Origin: Acidobacteria bacterium bin61
GTDB lineage: Bacteria > Acidobacteriota > Vicinamibacteria > Marinacidobacterales > Marinacidobacteraceae
NCBI GenBank assembly: GCA_002238705.1
Contig: MPMW01000005.1
Location: 1-61,279 of the forward strand
Reading direction: 5' to 3'
Length of the DNA stretch: 61,279 nt
The position numbers and the translations under genes are program-made. Shown one piece after another: positions 16,766 through 25,770 of the stretch; the stretch's first letter is position 1; every line of letters starts with the position of its first letter. The notes under the pieces were generated by a model. It did no database searches. It worked only from the letters and a program-made list of their open reading frames with translations, and was not told where the DNA came from.

Positions 16766-18814
16766 GTGACCGCAGCGCCGCTCTCTATACTGAAAACCGT
16801 GCGCATCCAACCCGGACGGAGAAAACCGGGAGTCCCTCTCCCTCCGGACCCGAAGGATCGCGATGCAGCGGCGCCCGCGACTCCGGTGAACGGAGAGGCA
16901 CTGATCTTCTGGGATCCGAAGCGTCCCGGGAGAAAGCGCGACGCGATCGACACGGACCAGATCACCCCTTCCGCCGACTGCGTTTCCGAGAGTCTCGACG
17001 CGCTCGACGCGCGCTGGAAAGCGGGCGCGTTTCGCCACCTCATGCCCGATTTCGCGGCCCGGGTGCAGGCCGGCCAGAACTTCCTGATCGCCGGCGACCG
17101 GTTCGGCATTGGTTCCTCGCGGGAAATGAGCCCGGCGGGGCTCCTCGGAATCGCCCGGGATGCCGGGACGACCCTGGTGCTCGTGCTCGGCGCCGGCGTC
17201 GGCGACATCTTCCGCCGCAATGCCCTGAACCTCGGTCTCGAGGTGCTCGAGTGCCCTACGGCGGCCGGGGACGCCGAGGACGGACACCGGTTCACCTTCG
17301 ACCCGGCGACACGGAGGCTCGCAAACGACTCGCTCGGCCGGTCCTACGCCCCGAAACCCCTCACCGCACGGGAAGCCGAACTCAGGGAATCGGGCGGAAT
17401 CCTGTCGGCGGGACGTCGCGAATTCCTTGCATCCGTCGGGACGGAACCGCTGATCGACTGGCCCGAGCCAAAGGAAGCGCGGCGGCTCACCGCGACCGAA
17501 CAGATTCTCTGGGCTCATCGAGTCGATCGCCGGGTTCCGGTCGCGGCAGGGGAGAGCATCCTGGTGGCGGCGGATCTCCTGCCCGCTTCCGACGGCACCG
17601 CGCCGTTCGCAATCCACACCTTCCGGGAGATCACCGGAGGCGCCATCCACCCCCGGCAGGCCGCCATCGCGAACGATCATTTCGTCTTCACCGGACGCCA
17701 GGCCGATGAACGGCAGACCGAAATCAGCCGGCAATTCGCCGAAGCCGAGGGTCTCCGGGCCCCCTGGTTCGCTACCCCGGGAGACGGCATCTTTCACTTC
17801 TACTTTCCCGAACAGGGACTCGTGATGCCGGGCGCAGTCATTCCGGGCGCCGACAGCCACTCTCGCGCCTACGGCGCCTACGGGGCGCTCGGCGTGGGCA
17901 TCGGATCCAGCGCGCTCGGTTTCGGCTGGGCCACCGGCAGCGTCCTGCTGACCCCGGCGCCCGCCCGCCGCGTGGTGCTGCGGGGCGAGATCCCTCCCTG
18001 GTCATCGGGCAAGGACATCGTGCTGGCGCTCATCGCGCGGTGGAACGGAGCCGCCGCCGGCGCCTCAGTGGAATTCATCGATGAGCGCGGCCTCCTCCCG
18101 ATCGCATGGCGCAACACCATTTGCAACATGATGGCCGAGGCGGAAGCCTGGAACGGGCTTTTTCCCTTCGACGAGGTCACCTCGGAGTTCTACGAGAGCC
18201 GCGGAAACCACGACCTCCCCTACCCTCCCCTCACGTCCGGTCCAGCCGCCGAGTTCGCCGCCGAGGAAATCTTCGATCTCGCGAGCGTCGAACCGCTGGT
18301 GGCACTGCCGTCCGCGCCCGGCAACGCCCACCCCGCAACCGAGTTGGCAGCGGACCGCCTCGGTTTCGAACGCGCCTATATCGGCTCCTGCACGAACGGC
18401 AGCTACGACGACCTCCTGTCCGCCGCCCAGGTGGTGCGGGCGGCCCGCGAGCGCGGACACCACCGGACCAGGGAGAAGTTCGTCATCTTCCCGGGCTCCG
18501 GCGGGGTCCGCCGGCAGATCGAGAAGGCCGAGCCGCGGCTTGGGGGCGAACCGGTCGCCTCGGTCCTGCGCTCGGTGGGCGGGGAAATCCGCCGGTCGTG
18601 GTGCGGCCCCTGTTTCGGTCAGGGCGAGGACGCCCTGCTCCCGGGGATGCGCGCGATCACCTCGTTCAACCGCAATTGGGAAAACCGGATGGGCCGCGGC
18701 GGCCAGGGATACCTGGCGAGCCCGGCAGTGGTGGCCGCTTCCGCGCTTCTCGGATACATCGCGCCTCCCTCGGAACTCGGCCTCCGCTGGGATCCGGAGC
18801 GGTTCGGCGGATGA
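16766..18814 (+). CDS. aconitase-family hydratase with N-terminal swivel (LeuD-like) domain fused to the Fe-S catalytic (LeuC-like) domain
   Basis: The protein is up to 682 aa. Residues 44-200 form a LeuD-like swivel domain (DTDQITPSADC; FLIAGDRFGIGSSREMSP). Residues 235-675 form the LeuC-like catalytic part with GADSHSRAYGAYGALG and the cluster cysteines Cys542 (YIGSCTNG) and Cys613/Cys616 (WCGPCFGQ). The swivel-first order is the reverse of canonical aconitase. The substrate is unknown: citrate, isopropylmalate, homocitrate or methylcitrate are all possible. The furthest start is GTG 16766; a GTG at 16799, eight bases after TATACT, would give a leaderless mRNA, and GTG 16886 is also in frame. 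The stop overlaps the ETF-QO start (ATGA). Confidence 0.85.
   Translation: MTAAPLSILKTVRIQPGRRKPGVPLPPDPKDRDAAAPATPVNGEALIFWDPKRPGRKRDAIDTDQITPSADCVSESLDALDARWKAGAFRHLMPDFAARVQAGQNFLIAGDRFGIGSSREMSPAGLLGIARDAGTTLVLVLGAGVGDIFRRNALNLGLEVLECPTAAGDAEDGHRFTFDPATRRLANDSLGRSYAPKPLTAREAELRESGGILSAGRREFLASVGTEPLIDWPEPKEARRLTATEQILWAHRVDRRVPVAAGESILVAADLLPASDGTAPFAIHTFREITGGAIHPRQAAIANDHFVFTGRQADERQTEISRQFAEAEGLRAPWFATPGDGIFHFYFPEQGLVMPGAVIPGADSHSRAYGAYGALGVGIGSSALGFGWATGSVLLTPAPARRVVLRGEIPPWSSGKDIVLALIARWNGAAAGASVEFIDERGLLPIAWRNTICNMMAEAEAWNGLFPFDEVTSEFYESRGNHDLPYPPLTSGPAAEFAAEEIFDLASVEPLVALPSAPGNAHPATELAADRLGFERAYIGSCTNGSYDDLLSAAQVVRAARERGHHRTREKFVIFPGSGGVRRQIEKAEPRLGGEPVASVLRSVGGEIRRSWCGPCFGQGEDALLPGMRAITSFNRNWENRMGRGGQGYLASPAVVAASALLGYIAPPSELGLRWDPERFGG
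16786..16791 (+). promoter_or_regulatory. candidate -10 box (TATACT) of the aconitase-family gene
   Basis: TATACT stands out in very GC-rich DNA between two divergent genes. It lies seven bases before the in-frame GTG at 16799, the spacing expected for a leaderless transcript. No convincing -35 hexamer is seen. Confidence 0.4.
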
Positions 18815-20415
18815 TCCGTCTCGGGGAGGCCCGCCCGCCGCTTCCGCTGGACCGGTTGCTGGTCGACCGGGCGCCGGGCCCGGAGGCGCTGCCCTTCGAC
18901 GTGGCCATCGTCGGGGGCGGGCCTGCCGGATTGGCTGCCGCGATCCGGCTGGCCCGGACGGCGAAAGCGGCCGGGGAAGAACTCGCCATCTGCGTCTTCG
19001 AAAAGGCGGCGGAGCTCGGGGGGCATTGCCTTTCGGGAGCGGTGGTCAATCCGGTCGCATTCCGGGAGCTCTTCCCGGAAATGGATGACGACGCGTTTCC
19101 ATTTCGCACCCGGGTGGACCGGGAAAGCGTTCATTTCCTCACGCCGCGCCGTGGGATCCGGCTGCCGGCCCCTCCCACGATGCGAAACCACGGTTTCTTC
19201 ACGGGGTCGCTCTCGGAAATGGCGCGGTGGCTGGGCGAACAGGCGGAAGCCGTCGGCGTGGAGGTGTTCCCGGGGTTCGCCATCGGCTCGCTCCTCATGA
19301 AGGAGGGGCGCGTGCTCGGACTCGAGACCGTGCCGGCCGGGCGCCGGCGGGACGGCTCTCCCGGGCCGGGCTTCGAACCGGCGACCGAAGTGGCGGCTCG
19401 TGTTGTGATCCTCGCCGAAGGCGCCCGCGGTCCGCTGGGGCAGGCCTGGCGCGCCCGTCTCGGCATTTCCGCGCCCAATCCCCCGATCTTCGCGCTCGGT
19501 GTGAAAGAGCTCTGGAAGTCCGACAACCCGGCCGACCGGGTGGTGCACACAATGGGCTACCCGCTTCCCCGTTCCGCGTTCGGCGGCGGTTTCCTCTATC
19601 CGATGGGCGAGAACCTCTCCGCGCTGGGAATGGTGGTCGGCCTCGACGCGCCCACCGAGGCACTCGATGCCCACCGGGCGCTCCAGCTACTGAAGGCCCA
19701 CCCCCTGATCCAGCCGCACCTCGAAGGCGGGGAATGCCTCGAATGGGGCGCGCGGCTGATACCGGAAGGCGGCATCGGATCCCTGCCGGAGCGGCTGTCG
19801 GGCGAGGGCCTCCTCCTGGTCGGAGATACCGCGGGCTTCGTGGATGTCCCGTCGCTCAAGGGCATCCACTACGCCATGCTCTCCGGAATCCTGGCCGCCG
19901 ATGCCGCGGTCGCGCACCTGCGGGCGCGGGTACCGCTGTCGCTCTACGACGCGGCGCTACAGGACAGCGAAATCCTTGCCGACCTGAAGCGCAACCGGAA
20001 CATGCGGCCATCGTTCCAGCGCGGCTTCTACCACGGGACGCTTGTTTCGGCGCTCGCCACCCTTACCGCCGGGGCGCTTCCGACGGGCACCCTGGCGGTC
20101 GAGGACGACGTCGCCCGACCCCGGGAAGCGCCGGAACCCGTTCCTCCGCCACCGTTCTCGAAGCTCGACGGGGTGTTCCGGTCCGGCAACAACACGCGGG
20201 ACGACATCCCGTCCCACCTGATCGTCCCCGAAGAGGTTCCGCCGGAGACCCGGGCGCTCTGGGAACGGATGTGCCCGGCGGGTGTGTATGAGTCCCGCGA
20301 CGACGGACTGACGGTCAACCCCTCCAACTGTGTGGACTGCCGCGCCGCCGATGTCTTCGGCCCTCGCTGGACGCCGCGCGAAGGCGGCGTGGGAACCCGC
20401 TGGCGCCGGATGTGA
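18811..20415 (+). CDS. electron transfer flavoprotein-ubiquinone oxidoreductase, with incomplete Fe-S cysteine set
   Basis: The protein is 534 aa. The N-terminus has the FAD dinucleotide motif VAIVGGGPAGLAAAIRLAR (GxGxxG at about 35-40). Family landmarks follow: GGHCLSGAVVNP, then LLVGDTAGFVDVPSLKGIHYAMLSG. It passes electrons from ETF, and so from acyl-CoA dehydrogenases, to ubiquinone at the membrane. The C-terminal 4Fe-4S motif is CPAGVYE (Cys488) then NCVDCRAAD, with Cys507 and Cys510, but the fourth ligand position (513) is alanine; canonical proteins have C-x2-C-x2-C there. The cluster may be altered or lost. Translation is coupled to the preceding gene by an ATGA overlap. Confidence 0.88.
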   Translation: MIRLGEARPPLPLDRLLVDRAPGPEALPFDVAIVGGGPAGLAAAIRLARTAKAAGEELAICVFEKAAELGGHCLSGAVVNPVAFRELFPEMDDDAFPFRTRVDRESVHFLTPRRGIRLPAPPTMRNHGFFTGSLSEMARWLGEQAEAVGVEVFPGFAIGSLLMKEGRVLGLETVPAGRRRDGSPGPGFEPATEVAARVVILAEGARGPLGQAWRARLGISAPNPPIFALGVKELWKSDNPADRVVHTMGYPLPRSAFGGGFLYPMGENLSALGMVVGLDAPTEALDAHRALQLLKAHPLIQPHLEGGECLEWGARLIPEGGIGSLPERLSGEGLLLVGDTAGFVDVPSLKGIHYAMLSGILAADAAVAHLRARVPLSLYDAALQDSEILADLKRNRNMRPSFQRGFYHGTLVSALATLTAGALPTGTLAVEDDVARPREAPEPVPPPPFSKLDGVFRSGNNTRDDIPSHLIVPEEVPPETRALWERMCPAGVYESRDDGLTVNPSNCVDCRAADVFGPRWTPREGGVGTRWRRM

Positions 20416-20429
20416 CCAGCGGCGGCGAA

Positions 20430-20458
20430 CAGGGTGACGCCGCGCTTCGGTCACCCTG
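20430..20458. terminator. hairpin between convergent genes, probable bidirectional terminator
   Basis: CAGGGTGAC (20430-20438) pairs perfectly with GTCACCCTG (20450-20458) around an 11-nt loop. It sits between the converging stops of the ETF-QO and cystathionine beta-synthase genes. There is no long T tract, so a rho-dependent or stem-only role is possible. Confidence 0.55.
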
Positions 20459-20473
20459 CCCTCGGGCTGCTGC

Positions 20474-21856
20474 TCAACCGTCTCGCGAGAGGTAGTCGAG
20501 CAGATCGATCGGGGTAAGCAAGCCGACGGCCTCCCCCCCCTCTGTCACCACCGTAATCCGGCCCCCCGCAAACACCTGGGCCAACTCCTCGAGAGCGCTC
20601 GACGCGTCGAGGGAGGCGATCTTGTCGGTCTTGACGAAGGCGCGGATCGGATCGCTCCGCCCGACCCCTCCGGAAAAATGACCCTCCAGCAGGGAGGCCT
20701 CCGTGACAACCCCGATGAAGCCCGACTCGTCGCGCACCGGGAGCTGGGACACGTCGTGCTTCCGCATCAGCGCCACGGCGTCGCGAACACCCGCGGTGTG
20801 GGACACGCTCACGATCTCCTGCCCGCCCTTCGCGGCCAGCACGTCGCCCACCGTCTCGCCTTCGCGGGGAGCCTCGAGGAACCCGTTCTGGCGCATCCAG
20901 TCGTCGCTGAAGATCTTGGAGAGGTACCGGGCTCCGGAATCGGGGGCGAGCACCACTACGAGCGCGCCGGGAGGGACGCGGGAGGCCGCTTCGAGCGCCG
21001 CGACCATCGCCGTACCCGTGGAGCCGCCCACGAAGAGCCCCTCTTCCCGCGCCAGCCGGCGCGTCATGAGGAACGAGTCGCGATCGGTGACCTGAATCAC
21101 CTCGTCCACGACACCGAAATCGATGGTGGAGGGAATGAAGTCCTCGCCGATGCCTTCTACCTTGTAGGAGCGCGCCTCGCCGATGTTGCCGGTACGGAAG
21201 TACTCGTCGTAGAGCGAACCCACCGGATCGGCCCCCACGACCCGGATCTCGGATCTGCGCTCCTTCAGGTAGCGCCCCGTTCCCGTGATCGTGCCTCCCG
21301 TACCGAGGCCGCAGACCAGAGTGTGCATCTCCGGCCCCACCTGATCCCATAGTTCCGGGCCGGTCGAGTGGTAGTGGGTCTGGGGGTTCACGGGGTTGTG
21401 GTACTGGTTCGCGTGGAGGGCTCCTTCCGTCTCCTCGACGAGGCGCTTGGCCACGCTGTAGTAGCTGCGCGGATCCTCGGGCTCCACGGCGGTCGGCGTT
21501 ACGACCACCTCCGCGCCAAGCGCCCGGAGCGCCCGGATCTTCTCGTCACTCATCTTGTCCGGCATCACGAAGATGGAGCGGTAGCCCTTCACCGCGGCAA
21601 CCAGCGCCAGACCCATTCCGGTGTTTCCCGAAGTCCCTTCGATGATGGTCCCGCCGGGCTTCAGGGCGCCCCGGCGCTCGGCGTCCTCGACCATGGTGAG
21701 TGCGATCCGGTCCTTGACCGAACCGCCAGGATTGAAGGATTCCATCTTGACCGCGATGCGGCCGGGGAGACCCTGGCCAATGCGCCGCAGCGCCACGAGC
21801 GGGGTGTCCCCAACCGTTTCGAGAATCGTCCCGGCGATGGCGGATTCAGAATTCAC
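20474..21856 (-). CDS. cbs: cystathionine beta-synthase
   Basis: The protein is 460 aa. A fold-type II PLP domain contains NPGGSVKDRIA with the PLP lysine K48 and EGTSGNTG for phosphate binding. The long form with two C-terminal CBS domains (about 335-455: SVSHTAGVRDAVALMRKHDVSQLPV and KIASLDASSALEELAQVF) is typical of true CBS rather than cysteine synthase. It condenses homocysteine with serine in the cytosol. The GTG start has GAAGGAGAA upstream. It complements the gamma-family enzyme at 4193, although the two are not adjacent. Confidence 0.88.
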   Translation of the reverse strand: MNSESAIAGTILETVGDTPLVALRRIGQGLPGRIAVKMESFNPGGSVKDRIALTMVEDAERRGALKPGGTIIEGTSGNTGMGLALVAAVKGYRSIFVMPDKMSDEKIRALRALGAEVVVTPTAVEPEDPRSYYSVAKRLVEETEGALHANQYHNPVNPQTHYHSTGPELWDQVGPEMHTLVCGLGTGGTITGTGRYLKERRSEIRVVGADPVGSLYDEYFRTGNIGEARSYKVEGIGEDFIPSTIDFGVVDEVIQVTDRDSFLMTRRLAREEGLFVGGSTGTAMVAALEAASRVPPGALVVVLAPDSGARYLSKIFSDDWMRQNGFLEAPREGETVGDVLAAKGGQEIVSVSHTAGVRDAVALMRKHDVSQLPVRDESGFIGVVTEASLLEGHFSGGVGRSDPIRAFVKTDKIASLDASSALEELAQVFAGGRITVVTEGGEAVGLLTPIDLLDYLSRDG

Positions 21857-21940
21857 GCGCTTCTCCTTCGCAAGGCGGAAACGGTAACGCTTCGCCGGCG
21901 CCTCCTTCGGGCGCTCCTTGCGGACTCGCGGGGAGGCGCC

Positions 21941-23584
21941 TCATTCGGCGTCCAGCCAGTGCGGAGTCAATACCTCTCCCGCCAGCGCTCCGGTCGCCTC
22001 TCCATCCTCGATGGCGAATACGCCGCCGACCAGCGCGTGCACCATCCCCTCGGCGAGCGCGTGCGGGTTCTCGTAGGTAGCGGCATCACCGAATGCCTCG
22101 ATGTCCACGACGAGCAGATCGGCGATGCGTCCCGGCGCGATTTGTCCCCGGTCGTGCATGCGGAACACCGCCGCCGGCAGACTCGTCATCCCGCGGACGG
22201 CTTCCGCGAGCGTGAGCACCCCCCGTTCCCGGACGTAACGCTTGATCCGCCGGGGGAACGCCCCGTAGAAGCGCGGATGCGGCTTCCCTTCCCCCGGCGG
22301 GACCAGACCGCCGTCCGAGGAACCCATCGTCCACTCACGCGACATGATGTGGGCGATGTCCTCCTCGGACATGTTGAACGACACGAGCCCGGCGCCGCCG
22401 GAGTCGAGCAGCCGGAGCGCGGCGTCAATCGGTTCGATCCCCCACTCCTCGGCCAGATCGCTCAGGTAGCGCCCTTCGAGCGCCGTGTCTGCCCGGTGGC
22501 GGGAGAGGAGCAGCGTCGCGGCGCCGCCTCGCCGTTCCAGGGCAACCAGCATGTCGGCGCGCAGACGCACCCTTTCGGTGGGATTGGCAAGCCGGGTCTC
22601 GAGCGGTGAGGGCATCCCGGGCATGGTCTCGCCGGCGAGCGCCCAGCGCGGAACGAGCGCCCCGACGATGCTCGTCCCCGACGCCTCGTAGGGGTACTGA
22701 TCCGCGAACACCTCCACGCCCCGGGCGCGCGCGGCATCGATGGCGGCGGTGGCCTCCCGGCTCAGGCCCCACACCGGCGGCCCCAGCGCCTTGAAATGGG
22801 TCACCACCCCGCGGATTCCGTGCGTTTCGGCTACCTCGATGACTTCCTCGACGGCCGCGACCAGGCCGATGTTGTAGTCGCTCTCGTCGCGTATGTGACT
22901 GACGAAGGCCCCGTACGGAGCGATCTCGGTGGCGAGGCGCACTACCTCGTCGTTTTCCGCATAACTTCCCGGGGCGTAGTAAAGGCCGCCGGTCATTCCG
23001 AAGGCGCCGGCCTCCATCCCGGCGCGCACCAGCCCGGCCATGCGTTCCAGTTCCTCCTCGGTCGGGGGACGGTCCTCCATCCCGAGCACCTCGCGGCGGA
23101 CAGCCCCGTGGCCGATCATCAGCGCCACGTGGACACCGGTCCCGCCCTCCCGGAAGCGGCGGCCCTGCTCCACCAGGTCCACCTCACCGCCCCCGTCGGG
23201 ATTCACCATCACGGTCGTGATGCCCTGCCGGATTACCGGTTCTCCCTCACGGAGTTCGGGAGTGGCGAGCCCGGGGCCCGCATGCGAGTGCGGATCGATG
23301 AATCCGGGCATGACGGTGAGTCCCGAGATGTCCACCTCACGGGCGTCCGCCGGAACCTCGTCGGCCGGGATGACGCCGACGCGAGAGATCCGGTCGCCTA
23401 CTACCAATACGTCGCCCCGGTACCAGGGATTCCCGGTCCCGTCGAGAATCCGGCCACCCCGAAAGACGACCGCCGGGCCCTCCTCGGCCGCCGGCGGCGG
23501 GCCGGTCGAACAGGCGGAGCCGGGGATCAGCCCGGCCAACAGGAGCACGCGGAATCGGTTGGTCAACTCGTTCACGGCGTCCAT
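21941..23584 (-). CDS. N-acyl-D-amino-acid deacylase family amidohydrolase, predicted lipoprotein
   Basis: The protein has about 547 aa. The N-terminus is a lipoprotein signal (LLLAGLIPGSAC, lipid Cys25). An amidohydrolase barrel follows: VMPGFIDPHSHAG holds the HxH metal site, and MTGGLYYAPGSYA, SHIRDESD, VVTHFKALG and SSDGGLVPPG are the landmarks of the D-aminoacylase group. It would cleave N-acylated D-amino acids or related amides in the periplasm. The ATG at 23584 is the likeliest start; GTG at 23575 has a slightly better ribosome-binding context. It is transcribed divergently from the glycosyltransferase gene. Confidence 0.85.
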   Translation of the reverse strand: MDAVNELTNRFRVLLLAGLIPGSACSTGPPPAAEEGPAVVFRGGRILDGTGNPWYRGDVLVVGDRISRVGVIPADEVPADAREVDISGLTVMPGFIDPHSHAGPGLATPELREGEPVIRQGITTVMVNPDGGGEVDLVEQGRRFREGGTGVHVALMIGHGAVRREVLGMEDRPPTEEELERMAGLVRAGMEAGAFGMTGGLYYAPGSYAENDEVVRLATEIAPYGAFVSHIRDESDYNIGLVAAVEEVIEVAETHGIRGVVTHFKALGPPVWGLSREATAAIDAARARGVEVFADQYPYEASGTSIVGALVPRWALAGETMPGMPSPLETRLANPTERVRLRADMLVALERRGGAATLLLSRHRADTALEGRYLSDLAEEWGIEPIDAALRLLDSGGAGLVSFNMSEEDIAHIMSREWTMGSSDGGLVPPGEGKPHPRFYGAFPRRIKRYVRERGVLTLAEAVRGMTSLPAAVFRMHDRGQIAPGRIADLLVVDIEAFGDAATYENPHALAEGMVHALVGGVFAIEDGEATGALAGEVLTPHWLDAE

Positions 23585-23602
23585 CCTACGAGAACCGCCC
23601 CA

Positions 23603-23608
23603 TATACT
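23603..23608 (+). promoter_or_regulatory. candidate -10 box (TATACT) of the glycosyltransferase gene
   Basis: The same TATACT hexamer as upstream of the aconitase-family gene lies in the short divergent region, 16 bases before the GTG at 23625. No clear -35 element is visible. Confidence 0.35.
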
Positions 23609-23624
23609 GCCCGCAAATTTGAGC

Positions 23625-24350
23625 GTGCGAACGGCGGCGATCATCCCCGCACCTGGCGGCGGACCGGGACTTTCCCGGGTATTGGCGGCTCTCCCCCACG
23701 GCCATCTGCGGGAGATCGTGGTTGTCGGCGCCCCCGGCGCCGATGTCATCGAAACCGCACGGCACTACGGCGCGACCGCCATCGAGGAGGGTCGTCCCGG
23801 CTACGGACGGGCCTGCCTGACCGGGATGGTCCATCTTGCTCCCGAGCCTCCCGACGTCGTCGTGTTCCTGCGTGGCGACGGCGCCGACGACGCCGAGGAA
23901 CTGCCGGCAGTGCTCTCGCCTCTCCTCTCTCCGGAAGTGGACTTCGTGGTGGGCTCGCGGCGGCGGGGGACGCCGGACCCGGGGGCGCATCCAGGACTGG
24001 CGCGCATCGGAAACTGGGTCGCAACGCGGCTCATGCTCCTCCTCTACGGCTACCGCTTCACGGACCTCGGGCCTTTCCGGGCCATCCGCTGGCAGGTACT
24101 GTCGGGGCTCGGGCTTTCGGACCCCGACTATGGCTGGCTCGCCGAAATGCAGGTGAATGCCGCCCGCGCCCGGGTTTCCTCGGTCGAGGTTCCGGTCTCC
24201 AGCCGCAGACCGATGGACGGAAGGGGCCGGGATGGGACTCTCACCGGTTCCCTCCTCGCGGGACTCAAGGTCCTGCTGACCATCCTGCGTCCGAGAACCG
24301 CGGGTTCTCGGCTGACCCGGGAATCGGAAGTTCCTCCGGAAGCCGGTTAA
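23625..24350 (+). CDS. family 2 glycosyltransferase
   Basis: The protein is 241 aa. It begins with a GT-A fold (TAAIIPAPGGGPGLSRVLAALP; EIVVVGAPGADVIETARHYGATAI) and has the acceptor/metal segment FLRGDGADDAEELPAVLSPLL in place of the usual DADGQ. RFTDLGPFRAIRW followed by YGWLAEMQVNAAR resembles DPM/undecaprenyl-phosphate sugar transferases without the C-terminal membrane helices. The sugar and acceptor are unknown. The likely start is GTG 23625, with TTG 23619 as alternative. The pyruvate kinase gene follows 4 bp downstream, so the two are probably co-transcribed. Confidence 0.78.
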   Translation: MRTAAIIPAPGGGPGLSRVLAALPHGHLREIVVVGAPGADVIETARHYGATAIEEGRPGYGRACLTGMVHLAPEPPDVVVFLRGDGADDAEELPAVLSPLLSPEVDFVVGSRRRGTPDPGAHPGLARIGNWVATRLMLLLYGYRFTDLGPFRAIRWQVLSGLGLSDPDYGWLAEMQVNAARARVSSVEVPVSSRRPMDGRGRDGTLTGSLLAGLKVLLTILRPRTAGSRLTRESEVPPEAG

Positions 24351-24354
24351 CGCC

Positions 24355-25770
24355 ATGTTTCGCCGAACCAAGATCATCGCCACTCTGGGCCCGGCGACGC
24401 GCTCCGCGGCCGCCGTGGAAGCGCTCGTGGACGCCGGAATGGATGCGGCCCGGCTCAACTGCGCCCACGAGACCGCCGGCAGCCTGCAGAGCCGGGTCCG
24501 CGCCGTCCGCCGCGCCGCCCGCAAGGCTGGCCGCGCGGTTGCCACGCTGGCCGATCTGGCGGGACCCAAGATGCGAGTCTGCGAGGTTCCCGCGGAGGGG
24601 GTCGAATTGAAGCCGGGAGCGCGCTTCGTGCTCACCTCCCGAAACGTAATGGGCAGCGCGGCTGCCGTCGCTACGACCTATCCCCAACTCGCCCGGGACG
24701 TACGTTCAGGGGACTTCATCCTCATCGACGACGGGCTCCTCAAGCTGCGGGTTCTGAAGACCGCTGACCGGGACGTAGAGACCGAAGTGGTGGTCGGGGG
24801 CGTCCTCCTGTCCCGGAAGGGCCTCAACCTGCCCGGCGTGCCGCTTTCCGGCCCCCAGCTCACCGTCAAGGACCGCGCTGATCTGCAGGCGGCGGTCGCG
24901 GCGGAAGTCGACTATCTCGCGGTGTCTTTCGTACAGCGGGCGCGGGACGTCGAGACCGTCCGGGGGTTGCTCGCGCGGCTCGATCGCGAGGACATACCGC
25001 TGATCGCCAAGATCGAGAGGCCCGAAGCGCTCGAGAATCTGGACGAGATTCTCCAGGTTTCGGACGGAGTGATGGTGGCCCGTGGCGATCTGGGTGTTGA
25101 GACCTCGGCCGAGCGGGTGCCGATCGTCCAGAAATGGGTCATTCGCCAGGCCAACTCGCGGGGCAAGATCGCGATCACCGCGACCCAGATGCTGGATTCC
25201 ATGATCTCGCACCCGATGCCCACCCGCGCGGAGGCGTCCGATGTAGCGAACGCCATCCTCGACGGGAGCGACGCCGTGATGCTCTCCGGGGAAACGTCGG
25301 TGGGCGAATACCCGATCGAGGCGGTGCGCACCCTGGACCGGCTGGCCACCTACACCGAACAGCACGCCGACTTCGGTGAACTCCCTCACTACCAGGCGCT
25401 GATCGATCGGAGCCGCGTGGAACACGCAATCGCCGCCGCCGCCCGGGAAGCGGCCGCCACGATTGACGCCGCCTATATCGTCGCGTTCACGGATTCGGGA
25501 GCCACCGTGCGTCAGGTGAGCCGGATGCGGCCGCGCTGCGGGATCTTCGGTTTCACCACCTCGGACCACGTCTTCCGGCGGCTGGCGCTTCGCTGGGGCG
25601 TCCGTCCCATGCGGAACCGGCGTTTCCGGAACACCGACCAGATGCTCAGCCGGGCGCTCGACCAGCTCCGCTCAGAACGCTACGTAGCCTCCGGTGATCG
25701 CGTCGTCATCGTCTGCGGCACCCACCAACTCAGCGGCGCCACCAACATGATGAAGGTGGAGTCCTTCTAG
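24355..25770 (+). CDS. pyk: pyruvate kinase
   Basis: The protein is 471 aa, the normal length. TKIIATLGPATRS opens the barrel. IAKIERPEALENLDEI contains the catalytic lysine and Mg-binding glutamate, and GVMVARGDLGVE plus ITATQMLDSMISHPMPTRAEASDVANAILDGSDAVMLSGETSVG are the family's best-conserved blocks. The C-terminal regulatory domain is complete. It converts phosphoenolpyruvate and ADP to pyruvate and ATP in the cytosol. Confidence 0.95.
   Translation: MFRRTKIIATLGPATRSAAAVEALVDAGMDAARLNCAHETAGSLQSRVRAVRRAARKAGRAVATLADLAGPKMRVCEVPAEGVELKPGARFVLTSRNVMGSAAAVATTYPQLARDVRSGDFILIDDGLLKLRVLKTADRDVETEVVVGGVLLSRKGLNLPGVPLSGPQLTVKDRADLQAAVAAEVDYLAVSFVQRARDVETVRGLLARLDREDIPLIAKIERPEALENLDEILQVSDGVMVARGDLGVETSAERVPIVQKWVIRQANSRGKIAITATQMLDSMISHPMPTRAEASDVANAILDGSDAVMLSGETSVGEYPIEAVRTLDRLATYTEQHADFGELPHYQALIDRSRVEHAIAAAAREAAATIDAAYIVAFTDSGATVRQVSRMRPRCGIFGFTTSDHVFRRLALRWGVRPMRNRRFRNTDQMLSRALDQLRSERYVASGDRVVIVCGTHQLSGATNMMKVESF

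Noticed and set aside
13986-16766. A 926-codon plus-strand open frame across the repeat, the uridylyltransferase and DUF4105 genes.
   Set aside because: It is antisense to two recognised proteins and runs through a mobile repeat. No domain is visible.
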